In this document: positions 7,726-13,144 of the stretch, piece after piece
Layout of the letters: the number at the start of each line of letters is the position of its first letter
How positions within the stretch are numbered: position 1 is the first letter of the stretch
Assembly (NCBI GenBank): GCA_900555215.1
Contig: USKR01000002.1
Location: 1 to 21,354, forward strand
DNA from: an uncultured Ruminococcus sp.
GTDB taxonomy: Bacteria > Bacillota > Clostridia > Lachnospirales > Lachnospiraceae
DNA: 21,354 bases
Reading direction: 5' to 3'
Notes under the pieces: generated by a model
What the model saw: only the letters and a program-made list of their open reading frames with translations
The model's database searches: none
What the model was told of the DNA's origin: nothing
Made by a program: the position numbers and the translations under genes

Positions 7726-8262
7726 TTAGTAATTTTCAGCTTTTCTTTCGAAATAAGCCTTCGGGTGCGCGCATACAGGGCAGATTTCCGGAGCTTCCGC
7801 TCCCTCATAGATATATCCGCAGTTATTACATTTCCAGCCGAGAGGAGCTTCGTCTTTGAATGTTTTTCCCTGGCGGTAGTGGTCGAGAAGTCTCTGATAG
7901 CGTTTCTCATGCGCTGCTTCTACCTGAGCTACACCGCGGAATTTTGCGGCAAGTTCCGGGAATCCTTCTGTCTCGGCTTCCTCAGCCATCCTCTTATACA
8001 TGTCTGTCCACTCATAGTTCTCGCCGGCAGCCGCATCGGCCAGATTTTCTTCTACATTCCCAATGCCGTGGAATTCTTTAAACCACATTTTGGCGTGCTC
8101 TTTTTCCTGGTTTGCGGTTTCCTCAAAGATGTTCGCCATCTGTACGAATCCGGCCTTTCTTGCGGCGGAAGCGTAATAGGTATATTTGTTGCGCGCCTGT
8201 GATTCACCTGCGAATGCTTCCATCAGGTTTTTTTCTGTTTTTGTTCCCTCGTATTTTGACAT
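7726..8262 (-). CDS. rbr: Rubrerythrin (diiron peroxidase with C-terminal rubredoxin)
   Basis: A 178-residue rubrerythrin that reduces hydrogen peroxide to water in the anaerobic cytoplasm, taking electrons through rubredoxin-type iron. The N-terminal ferritin-like domain carries the diiron ligands in [11 protein letters not shown] (E20), [11 protein letters not shown] (E53, H56), AEEAETEGF and VEAAHEKRY (E115, H118). The C-terminal rubredoxin is [12 protein letters not shown]...[11 protein letters not shown] (C145, C148, C161, C164). The start at 8262 gives [13 protein letters not shown] with AGGAGG upstream. The longer reading back to 8331 runs through the upstream hairpin and is not credible. 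I see no convincing promoter of its own, so it may depend on read-through of the hairpin at 8313-8361 from the perR promoter. Confidence 0.95.
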   Translation of the reverse strand: MSKYEGTKTEKNLMEAFAGESQARNKYTYYASAARKAGFVQMANIFEETANQEKEHAKMWFKEFHGIGNVEENLADAAAGENYEWTDMYKRMAEEAETEGFPELAAKFRGVAQVEAAHEKRYQRLLDHYRQGKTFKDEAPLGWKCNNCGYIYEGAEAPEICPVCAHPKAYFERKAENY

Positions 8263-8312
8263 AGTAGGATCCTCCTGTTTTTTGAATTCATTACAAATGC
8301 CTGAAAAGTGTG

Positions 8313-8361
8313 AAAAAGGCTGTTCCCACACAATTATGAAATTATCAGGAACAGCCTTTTT
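8313..8361. terminator. Hairpin between reverse rubrerythrin and rubrerythrin genes
   Basis: AAAAAGGCTGTTCC (8313-8326) pairs perfectly with GGAACAGCCTTTTT (8348-8361), with a 21-nt loop. Read on the minus strand it ends in a T-run, so it should terminate or weaken transcription after the reverse rubrerythrin gene. It is symmetric and could work both ways. Confidence 0.8.
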
Positions 8362-8395
8362 GTATCAGTATTTCAAATGTTTAAGTATGCAGTGA

Positions 8396-8938
8396 TTAGC
8401 CGAAGTACCTCTTCAGAAGTCCTGCGAATGCTTTGCCGTGGCGAGCCTCATCTCTTGCCATCTCATGAACTGTGTCATGAATTGCGTCAAGATTTGCAGC
8501 TTTTGCACGTTTTGCAAGGTCAAACTTACCGGCTGTAGCACCGTTCTCAGCTTCCACACGCATCTCAAGGTTCTTCTTTGTGCTGTCTGTAACGACTTCG
8601 CCGAGAAGCTCTGCAAATTTAGCGGCATGCTCTGCCTCTTCGTAAGCAGCTTTCTCCCAGTACAGACCGATCTCCGGATAGCCTTCTCTATGTGCAACTC
8701 TTGCCATAGCAAGATACATACCTACTTCAGAGCACTCACCCTCGAAGTTTGCTCTCAGATCAGCAAGGATGTCCTCGCTTACGCCCTGTGCAACACCTAC
8801 AACGTGCTCAGCAGCCCATGTCATCTCGCCGGACTGCTCCTGGAATTTCTCAGCCGGAGCATGGCATACCGGACATTCAGCCGGAGCAGCTTCTCCTTCG
8901 TAAACATAACCACATACTGTACATACCCATTTTTTCAT
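8396..8938 (-). CDS. Reverse rubrerythrin (N-terminal rubredoxin, C-terminal diiron domain)
   Basis: A 180-residue protein with the domain order of rubrerythrin inverted. The rubredoxin [25 protein letters not shown] (C6, C9, C22, C25) comes first. The four-helix diiron domain follows, with [29 protein letters not shown] and [14 protein letters not shown]. In clostridia such proteins act as NADH-linked peroxide and oxygen reductases of the PerR regulon. The start is set by the rubredoxin and GGAGA upstream; a longer open frame to 9175 only overlaps perR in another frame. It follows perR by 34 nt and ends at the hairpin at 8313-8361, so perR and this gene form one transcript. Confidence 0.95.
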   Translation of the reverse strand: MKKWVCTVCGYVYEGEAAPAECPVCHAPAEKFQEQSGEMTWAAEHVVGVAQGVSEDILADLRANFEGECSEVGMYLAMARVAHREGYPEIGLYWEKAAYEEAEHAAKFAELLGEVVTDSTKKNLEMRVEAENGATAGKFDLAKRAKAANLDAIHDTVHEMARDEARHGKAFAGLLKRYFG

Positions 8939-8972
8939 GATCTTTGTCTCCTTTTCTTTAAAAAATATATTT

Positions 8973-9368
8973 TTATGACTTTTTAATGCAGTCACTGCAT
9001 TCTCCGTAAAACAACGTGGAACTGGAGGTAATGATACCGTCAAAGTTTTCCGCTGCGAGGCGGTTGACCTCTTCAATACTGTGCATGTCCAGATCCAGAT
9101 CCAGTAACCGTCCGCACTTCGTGCACAAAAAGTGATTGTGCGGTTCGAGCCTTCCGTCAAACCTGTCTCCGCCATTTGGTGTGGAGATCTTAATCGCTTC
9201 TCCGATGTCTGTGAGAAGATTCAGATTTCGGTATACAGTACCCAGACTGATATTGGGGAAATCTTTCTTCACATGCATATAAACCGTGTCAGCGGTAGGA
9301 TGCTCTTTGGTTGTCATAAGGTAATGTTTGATGGATTCTCGTTGCCTACTGTATTTCAAAGCTGCCAA
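8973..9368 (-). CDS. perR: Peroxide-sensing Fur-family repressor PerR
   Basis: A metal-dependent repressor of peroxide defence genes. With a TTG start at 9368 it is 131 residues, beginning [24 protein letters not shown] lies 7 nt upstream of that TTG, while the in-frame ATG at 9386 has no ribosome site, so TTG is preferred. The winged helix includes [12 protein letters not shown]. The sensing-site residues known from B. subtilis PerR are all present: H23, D71 (the Asp that separates PerR from Fur, in DRFDG), H77, H79 and D90. The structural zinc site is CTKC plus CSDC (C82, C85, C124, C127). It leads the unit with the rubrerythrins, its likely targets, and has a candidate operator just upstream. 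Confidence 0.93.
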   Translation of the reverse strand: MAALKYSRQRESIKHYLMTTKEHPTADTVYMHVKKDFPNISLGTVYRNLNLLTDIGEAIKISTPNGGDRFDGRLEPHNHFLCTKCGRLLDLDLDMHSIEEVNRLAAENFDGIITSSSTLFYGECSDCIKKS

Positions 9369-9408
9369 TGGGAATCCCCCTTTCATTTCTAAATGAGAAC
9401 CGATATCA

Positions 9409-9423
9409 AAATAATAACGATAA
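9409..9423 (-). promoter_or_regulatory. Candidate PerR/Fur-type operator in the perR leader
   Basis: On the minus strand TTATCGTTATTATTT matches the PerR box TTATAATNATTATAA at 10 of 14 fixed positions. It lies about +10 to +24 after the start point, suited to self-repression. The surrounding DNA repeats the hexamer ATAACG twice, as in Fur-type arrays. Confidence 0.5.
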
Positions 9424-9439
9424 CGATTACTGTAATTAG

Positions 9440-9468
9440 AATATAATATACTATTTTGATTTTGTCAA
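9440..9468 (-). promoter_or_regulatory. Sigma-A promoter of the perR unit
   Basis: Read on the minus strand, TTGACA (9468-9463) and TATATT (9445-9440) are separated by 17 nt. The start point would be near 9433. The downstream genes are perR and the reverse rubrerythrin. Confidence 0.8.
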
Positions 9469-9660
9469 TACTTATTTGAAAAAAGATATATAAATTTATA
9501 TCGGCTTACAGCGCTGCAGTATTATTAATAGGAAGATACAATGTATATTTTCGCTAATATATTACAAAATAATTAACAAATATGTGTGAAACGAAAGAAC
9601 ACTGCGGTATTAATACACTTTATATGTCGACCGATGTAAGAGAAAAGCTTGGAAAATCGG

Positions 9661-9689
9661 TTGACAAGGTATGACTCTGCTGATATAAT
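9661..9689 (+). promoter_or_regulatory. Consensus sigma-A promoter of the NlpC/P60 gene
   Basis: TTGACA at 9661-9666 and TATAAT at 9684-9689 are both perfect and are spaced by 17 nt. Transcription should start near 9696, leaving a leader of about 75 nt. Confidence 0.9.
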
Positions 9690-9704
9690 GTTACTGTAAC
9701 AAAT

Positions 9705-9721
9705 TTAACAAATGTGTAACA
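9705..9721 (-). promoter_or_regulatory. Candidate WalR (YycF) binding site
   Basis: On the minus strand TGTTAC-N5-TGTTAA fits the WalR direct repeat TGTWAH-N5-TGTWAH at every fixed position. Two further half sites (TGTTAC 9689-9694, GTAACA 9696-9701) lie next to it. It is about 10-26 nt after the start point, a place where binding would more likely repress. WalRK controls NlpC/P60 hydrolases in Bacillus, which fits the gene downstream. Confidence 0.5.
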
Positions 9722-9770
9722 TTTAGAACTTCCTACAAAAGATAAAGACATGAAATGAAGGAGGTTTTAT

Positions 9771-10868
9771 ATGGATAAGACACACATTAAGCAAAAGGTG
9801 ATCCTTTCTGCTGTGGCAGGGATGATCCTGATCCCGGGGAGGGTGCTTGATGTATCGGCTGCCGGGAAGACCGGGGAACAGCCTTTTGTGCAGGCATCTG
9901 GGATCGAATCGGTACTGGAAAAGTGTTATGAAACAGAGGTGAAGGAGAATATCAATCTCTATCTGGTGCCAACAGAAGAGGGAGAGTATTTGAATATGGC
10001 ATTTTCTGATACTGGAGATTATACCTATATCAGAAGTGCCCCGTATGAAAACAGCGACTGGGTCGGGAAGCTTTATCAGGATTCGGCGGCCCAGGTGCTG
10101 GAATATCTGGACGGCTGGACGAAGATAAGATCAGGGTCTGTAGAGGGATATGTACCGTCTGATTCTCTGATCACCGGCGAGGAGGCTTCACAGAGGGCGA
10201 AAGAGTTTGAGGACCATACGGTCACGGTTACGGCGTATGCCCTGAACGTCAGAGACGGACAGGGGACAGGAGCGGATATCTTGACGCAGGTCAGACTGGG
10301 AGAGACATACGAAGTAAACGGAGAGCCGGTGGACGGCTGGTATCCGGTCAAAGTCGGGGAGATAGACGGCTGGGTGTCAGGAAACTATGTGACAGAGGAG
10401 ACTTCTTACTCCTATGGGGAGACGAAAGAGGAGGAAGAGGCGAGACTGGCAGAGGAAGCCCGCAGAGCGGAAGGGGTCCAGACGGCAGAAACAGGCGCCG
10501 CAGGGAGCACTGTTCCGGGTGGCAGTATTACGGGGCAGGCGGTTGTTGACTATGCATGTCAGTTTATCGGGAATCCGTACGTATGGGGCGGGACAAGTTT
10601 AACTGACGGTGCTGATTGTTCCGGCTTCGTCCAGTCGGTTTATGCGCATTTCGGCGTGAGCCTGCCGAGGACTACCTATGAGATGGTAAACTCGGGATAT
10701 GCAGTCAGCTATGAGGAGGCGCTTCCCGGAGACCTGATCCTTTATGACGGGCATGTAGGACTGTATATGGGAGACGGCACGATCGTCAATGCTATGAATG
10801 AAGCAGATGGTATCGGGATATGCAGCGCCACATATACAAATATCATTGCTGTAAGACGTGTTTTGTAA
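9771..10868 (+). CDS. Secreted NlpC/P60 cell-wall endopeptidase with two SH3 domains
   Basis: A 365-residue exported wall hydrolase, probably a D-gamma-glutamyl-diamino acid endopeptidase cutting stem peptides. It has a signal peptide (about 1-31, ending near DVSAAG). Two bacterial SH3 domains follow, at about 84-134 (YIRSAPYENSDWVGKL) and about 151-207 (ALNVRDGQGTGADIL). After an acidic linker, the catalytic NlpC/P60 domain runs from about 255 to the end. The catalytic Cys is C283 in DGADCSGFVQ and the His is H328 in DGHVGLYMG. The third polar residue is N340, where many relatives have His. AAGGAGG directly precedes the ATG. It is a single-gene unit with its own promoter and terminator. Confidence 0.94.
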   Translation: MDKTHIKQKVILSAVAGMILIPGRVLDVSAAGKTGEQPFVQASGIESVLEKCYETEVKENINLYLVPTEEGEYLNMAFSDTGDYTYIRSAPYENSDWVGKLYQDSAAQVLEYLDGWTKIRSGSVEGYVPSDSLITGEEASQRAKEFEDHTVTVTAYALNVRDGQGTGADILTQVRLGETYEVNGEPVDGWYPVKVGEIDGWVSGNYVTEETSYSYGETKEEEEARLAEEARRAEGVQTAETGAAGSTVPGGSITGQAVVDYACQFIGNPYVWGGTSLTDGADCSGFVQSVYAHFGVSLPRTTYEMVNSGYAVSYEEALPGDLILYDGHVGLYMGDGTIVNAMNEADGIGICSATYTNIIAVRRVL

Positions 10869-10890
10869 GAAACAGGAATTAAATGGAAAA

Positions 10891-10930
10891 GAGGGGCTGT
10901 ACTTCAGATGAAGAGTACAGCTCCTTTTTT
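10891..10930 (+). terminator. Terminator of the NlpC/P60 gene
   Basis: GGGGCTGTACTTC (10893-10905) pairs with the stretch ending AGTACAGCTCC (to 10924), with a short loop. Six T follow at 10925-10930. Confidence 0.88.
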
Positions 10931-11299
10931 CGACATAAAGAGCGTACAAATAAGCAAAGTGCACAAAAATGTTTTTATTTGTAAAAAAGCGTCGAAATTA
11001 AATGAAATGGAGTTTTCAACTTATCCACATCACAAACCACGAAAAACGTGGAAAAAGTAAGGATTTTTGCAAAGTTATCCACATTATCCACACAAAAACA
11101 TGTGTTTTTGGTGAATTACTCAGGGAGAAAAAAAGAACGGACGTTTTGGTGAGTTGTTATGAAAATGTAAAATTGTCGAAAAAAATCGGATTCATTATTG
11201 ACTTTTGAGTATTCAAAAAAACGAAAAAATACGAGAGAACAATTCTGAAAATTCAGAAAAGAATGCGTTGGGATCCTCTGTATAAAAGAAAAAACATTG
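10931..11299. other. AT-rich spacer with a cluster of DnaA boxes
   Basis: No credible gene lies here; the 68-codon frame at 11002-11208 has no ribosome site and no protein character. The DNA is AT-rich. Three exact DnaA boxes TTATCCACA occur at 11021-11029, 11075-11083 and 11084-11092, the last two abutting head to tail. A weaker copy (TTTTCCACG) lies on the minus strand at 11047-11055. Also present are a 9-bp inverted repeat (10945-10953 with 10975-10983), a CCACG/CGTGG hairpin at 11037-11051, and a TTCTGAA-AA-TTCAGAA palindrome at 11243-11258. Confidence 0.7.
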
Positions 11300-11328
11300 T
11301 TGATAATTTAATTGGCAGGGCTTATAAT
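11300..11328 (+). promoter_or_regulatory. Sigma-A promoter of the DUF1858 gene
   Basis: TTGATA at 11300-11305 and TATAAT at 11323-11328 are separated by 17 nt. The start would be near 11335, with AAGGAGG about 25 nt further on before the ATG at 11375. Confidence 0.8.
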
Positions 11329-11374
11329 AATAACCACTGAAAATTATCATTTATTTATAAAGGAGGAAATAGAA

Positions 11375-11584
11375 ATGGCTCAGATTTCTAAAGATACAAA
11401 AATCGGAGAACTTCTCAATATCTTTCCGGAGTCTGCACCGATTTTGATGGAGATCGGAATGCACTGCCTTGGATGCCCGGCTTCTCAGATGGAGACGCTT
11501 GAGGAGGCGGCGATGGTGCATGGAATTGACAGTACGCTTCTTGTTGAAAAAATCAATGCGGCTATGACGGCCGCAGGTAAGTAA
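11375..11584 (+). CDS. DUF1858 redox-disulfide domain protein
   Basis: A 69-residue protein made of one DUF1858 domain, also described as a hybrid-cluster-protein-associated redox disulfide domain. Seen: [47 protein letters not shown] with the CxxC pair C31 and C34. The family is common in anaerobes and is thought to act in thiol redox or sulfur chemistry, but the partner is unknown. The ATG at 11375 has AAGGAGG upstream; a TTG-initiated reading from 11312 would lie across the promoter. The gene stands alone, convergent with mecA. Confidence 0.93.
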   Translation: MAQISKDTKIGELLNIFPESAPILMEIGMHCLGCPASQMETLEEAAMVHGIDSTLLVEKINAAMTAAGK

Positions 11585-11612
11585 TATCTGGAAGAATTAA
11601 TGCAGGGTATTA

Positions 11613-11663
11613 AAAAAGAATCTCCCGGCGGTCTGATTATAAAATCAGGCTGTCCGGGGGATT
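11613..11663. terminator. Shared terminator between DUF1858 and mecA genes
   Basis: AATCTCCCGG...TCTGATT (11619-11637) pairs with AATCAGG...CCGGGGGATT (11643-11662), with small interruptions. The minus-strand side runs into TTCTTTTTT and is the stronger direction, ending mecA. The plus side has a weaker T-run. Confidence 0.75.
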
Positions 11664-11676
11664 CTTATATCCGTTT

Positions 11677-12393
11677 TTATAAAGCGGATAATTTTTGTAC
11701 GGCGTCTGCTGATACGATGATGTCGCAATGCTCTTCCAAAAAAGCAAGGATAGAAGGTTCTGCCTTTTCGGGTGAACTGTATTCGGAAAGCATGTTGCAT
11801 ATCTTGTTAAATTCATTAGCGGAATGATCCGATGGCGCCAGAGCCAGTATATACATTCCGGTGCTTTCATCCTTGTATAATGTATTGGCGCCTCTGTATA
11901 CCGGAGCGAGCAGGCGGGAAGCCCGGATCACGCTGTCAAGAGTCTCAAAAGAAAAGAGGCGTACTGTAAATGCAGGAGGAGCTGCTGCCGGCTCGGAGAT
12001 ACGTGTCCCTGCAGCCGCTTCCTTTACCTTGTTCAGTAGGTTGAGGAATTCATCCGCGCCCTGAAGTTTCTCCAGAGTCTCCAGATTTAGAGGTTCTGCG
12101 TCTCCGGACGGGGTAAATTTTGAAAATCGTGTATCCAGTTCTTCCGGATCCTCGACTTTTGTAATGATCAGGACGATCGAATCTGCAGAAGAAGGGATTG
12201 CCTCTATCATCAGGGGGATATTCTCCGCTTCAAATCCAAAATCAAAGGATGCCTGCTGCATCATATCGCGAAATAAAGATTTTGCTTTCTCAGTTCCATA
12301 TGCCAGCTCGCTCAACTTCAGATGGCGGGCTGCAAGATCAGCATGTGTCAGCGTACAACGAATCTGATTTTCATTGAGTTTCTCAATCTTCAT
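11677..12393 (-). CDS. mecA: Adaptor protein MecA for the ClpC protease
   Basis: A 238-residue MecA-family adaptor, which delivers target proteins to the ClpCP protease and promotes ClpC assembly. The N-terminal target-binding domain (MKIEKLNENQIRCTLTHADLAARHL, about 1-85) is joined by an Ala/Pro linker (about 130-142). The C-terminal ClpC-binding domain follows (FTVRLFSFETLDSVIRASRLL, then YKDESTGMYILALAP). The usual DLxERxI-type segment is less typical here: DLAARHLKLSELAYG. AAGGATGTGA lies before the ATG. The upstream minus-strand DNA has TATA-rich stretches but no promoter I would defend. In Bacillus MecA targets ComK; no competence gene is nearby. Confidence 0.92.
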   Translation of the reverse strand: MKIEKLNENQIRCTLTHADLAARHLKLSELAYGTEKAKSLFRDMMQQASFDFGFEAENIPLMIEAIPSSADSIVLIITKVEDPEELDTRFSKFTPSGDAEPLNLETLEKLQGADEFLNLLNKVKEAAAGTRISEPAAAPPAFTVRLFSFETLDSVIRASRLLAPVYRGANTLYKDESTGMYILALAPSDHSANEFNKICNMLSEYSSPEKAEPSILAFLEEHCDIIVSADAVQKLSAL

Positions 12394-12554
12394 ACAATCA
12401 CATCCTTATACTATATATGATAATATGCACGCAAAATAAATTTGGATACATATTCTCATCATTAGTATAAACAAAAACCAAAAAGATGTAAAGATAAAAT
12501 TGCGCAGGGGCAGAGTTATCAACAAATCCACACGTGTTATGAACAAAAAACACA

Positions 12555-12583
12555 TTGAAAACGCGAAATGGCAGCCATATAAT
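12555..12583 (+). promoter_or_regulatory. Sigma-A promoter upstream of the 79-aa gene
   Basis: TTGAAA at 12555-12560 and TATAAT at 12578-12583 are spaced by 17 nt. The start would be near 12590. Confidence 0.7.
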
Positions 12584-12597
12584 GGCACTTACAAAAG

Positions 12598-12726
12598 ATG
12601 GTACCCCTGATAAGTAAATACAGCGTGAAAGGAGAGGAGCAGAGGAAACAAGAAGCCGCTGCGGATCAGACTGTCTTTTGTCCCGCCGCCGACCGGGAGT
12701 ATGTCACGAAAGCCTCTTTGTGGTGA
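12598..12726 (+). CDS. Possible 42-residue leader ORF
   Basis: An open frame starting 8 nt after the predicted transcription start encodes MVPLISKYSVKGEEQRKQEA and continues to ...DREYVTKASLW. Its composition looks protein-like, with few hydrophobic runs. There is no ribosome site, so it would need near-leaderless initiation. I do not recognise it. It may be chance within a structured leader. Confidence 0.25.
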   Translation: MVPLISKYSVKGEEQRKQEAAADQTVFCPAADREYVTKASLW

Positions 12727-12785
12727 TGCGGGCGGGGTATATACACTATTTATCAAGATCCGCAGAGGAAAGGAGTATACGCCGA

Positions 12786-13025
12786 ATGAAAATGGATGAA
12801 ACGGTTTATATGGATATGTTTGCGGAATTGGAGGGGTATGAGAAGAGAGGAATTGACATCTCGATTGACGGATATCATGCCAGCGCCCTCCAAATCGTGA
12901 CTGCCCATATGACAAAAGAGGAAGGGACATATATGCGCGATTATGATATTGGACGGGACGGATGTATCGAAGCGCTCAGGTTTACAGATATTAATGAGCA
13001 CAGCCGGGCAGAAAATACCCCTTGA
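12786..13025 (+). CDS. Unrecognised 79-residue protein
   Basis: A short acidic protein beginning MKMDETVYMDMFAELEGYEK, then IDISIDGYHASALQIVTAHMTKEEGTYMRDYDIGRDG and a C-terminal LRFTDIN. It has no signal peptide, no membrane span and a single cysteine. The mixed helix/strand character suggests a small folded cytosolic protein, and the pattern feels like a family conserved in Lachnospiraceae, but I cannot name it. AAAGGAG at 12769-12775 supports the ATG at 12786. The longer frame back to 12678 is not supported. It has its own promoter, and the GH18 gene downstream has another, so it is probably a single-gene unit. Confidence 0.7.
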   Translation: MKMDETVYMDMFAELEGYEKRGIDISIDGYHASALQIVTAHMTKEEGTYMRDYDIGRDGCIEALRFTDINEHSRAENTP

Positions 13026-13094
13026 TGCCGGACGGGCTGTTATATACGTGGATTCAAGCAGTGTTTAAAATCTCCTGAAACAGGTAAATTATTA

Positions 13095-13122
13095 ATGACG
13101 TATAATGAAAATATGTTATAAT
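13095..13122 (+). promoter_or_regulatory. Extended -10 promoter of the GH18 gene
   Basis: TGTTATAAT gives an extended -10 with TATAAT at 13117-13122. ATGACG at 13095-13100 is a partial -35 at 16 nt spacing. The start near 13129 leaves a short leader carrying AGGAGGTG. Confidence 0.65.
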
Positions 13123-13144
13123 GATTCCTGATAGGAGGTGCGGC

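Larger units (their letters stand above)
12394..12785. other. Spacer with promoter and long leader of the 79-aa gene
   Basis: The first part is AT-rich and holds TTATCAACA next to AATCCACA (12516-12532), a degenerate tandem DnaA-box pair. A promoter follows at 12555. From about 12590 to 12785 lies a leader of about 195 nt with higher GC. It contains an unproven 42-codon frame (12598-12726) and TCCCGCC/GGCGGG segments that could pair. I could not match it to a riboswitch class. Confidence 0.5.

Noticed and set aside
8263..8312. Separate PerR-controlled promoter for rbr
   Set aside because: No -35/-10 pair with correct spacing and no good PerR box could be found in this short stretch.
8939..9175. 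N-terminal extension of reverse rubrerythrin
   Set aside because: The extra residues are perR read in another frame; the rubredoxin domain starts exactly at 8938.
11002..11208. 68-codon open frame in the DnaA-box spacer
   Set aside because: No ribosome site, lies across the DnaA boxes, and the translation has no protein-family character.
10931..11299. Chromosomal origin (oriC)
   Set aside because: DnaA boxes are present, but there is no dnaA, dnaN or other origin-linked gene nearby; a DnaA-binding cluster is the safer reading.
12740..12780. S-box-like string TTATCAAGA near the 79-aa gene
   Set aside because: Only the first few bases resemble a SAM riboswitch; the conserved core and terminator arrangement are missing.
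12589..12930. 113-codon minus-strand frame over the 79-aa gene leader
   Set aside because: It is antisense to a promoter, leader and gene, has no ribosome site, and shows odd Pro/Phe-rich composition.
13121..13144. Earlier ATG for the GH18 gene
   Set aside because: It overlaps the TATAAT box and precedes the ribosome site; ATG 13145 fits AGGAGGTG.
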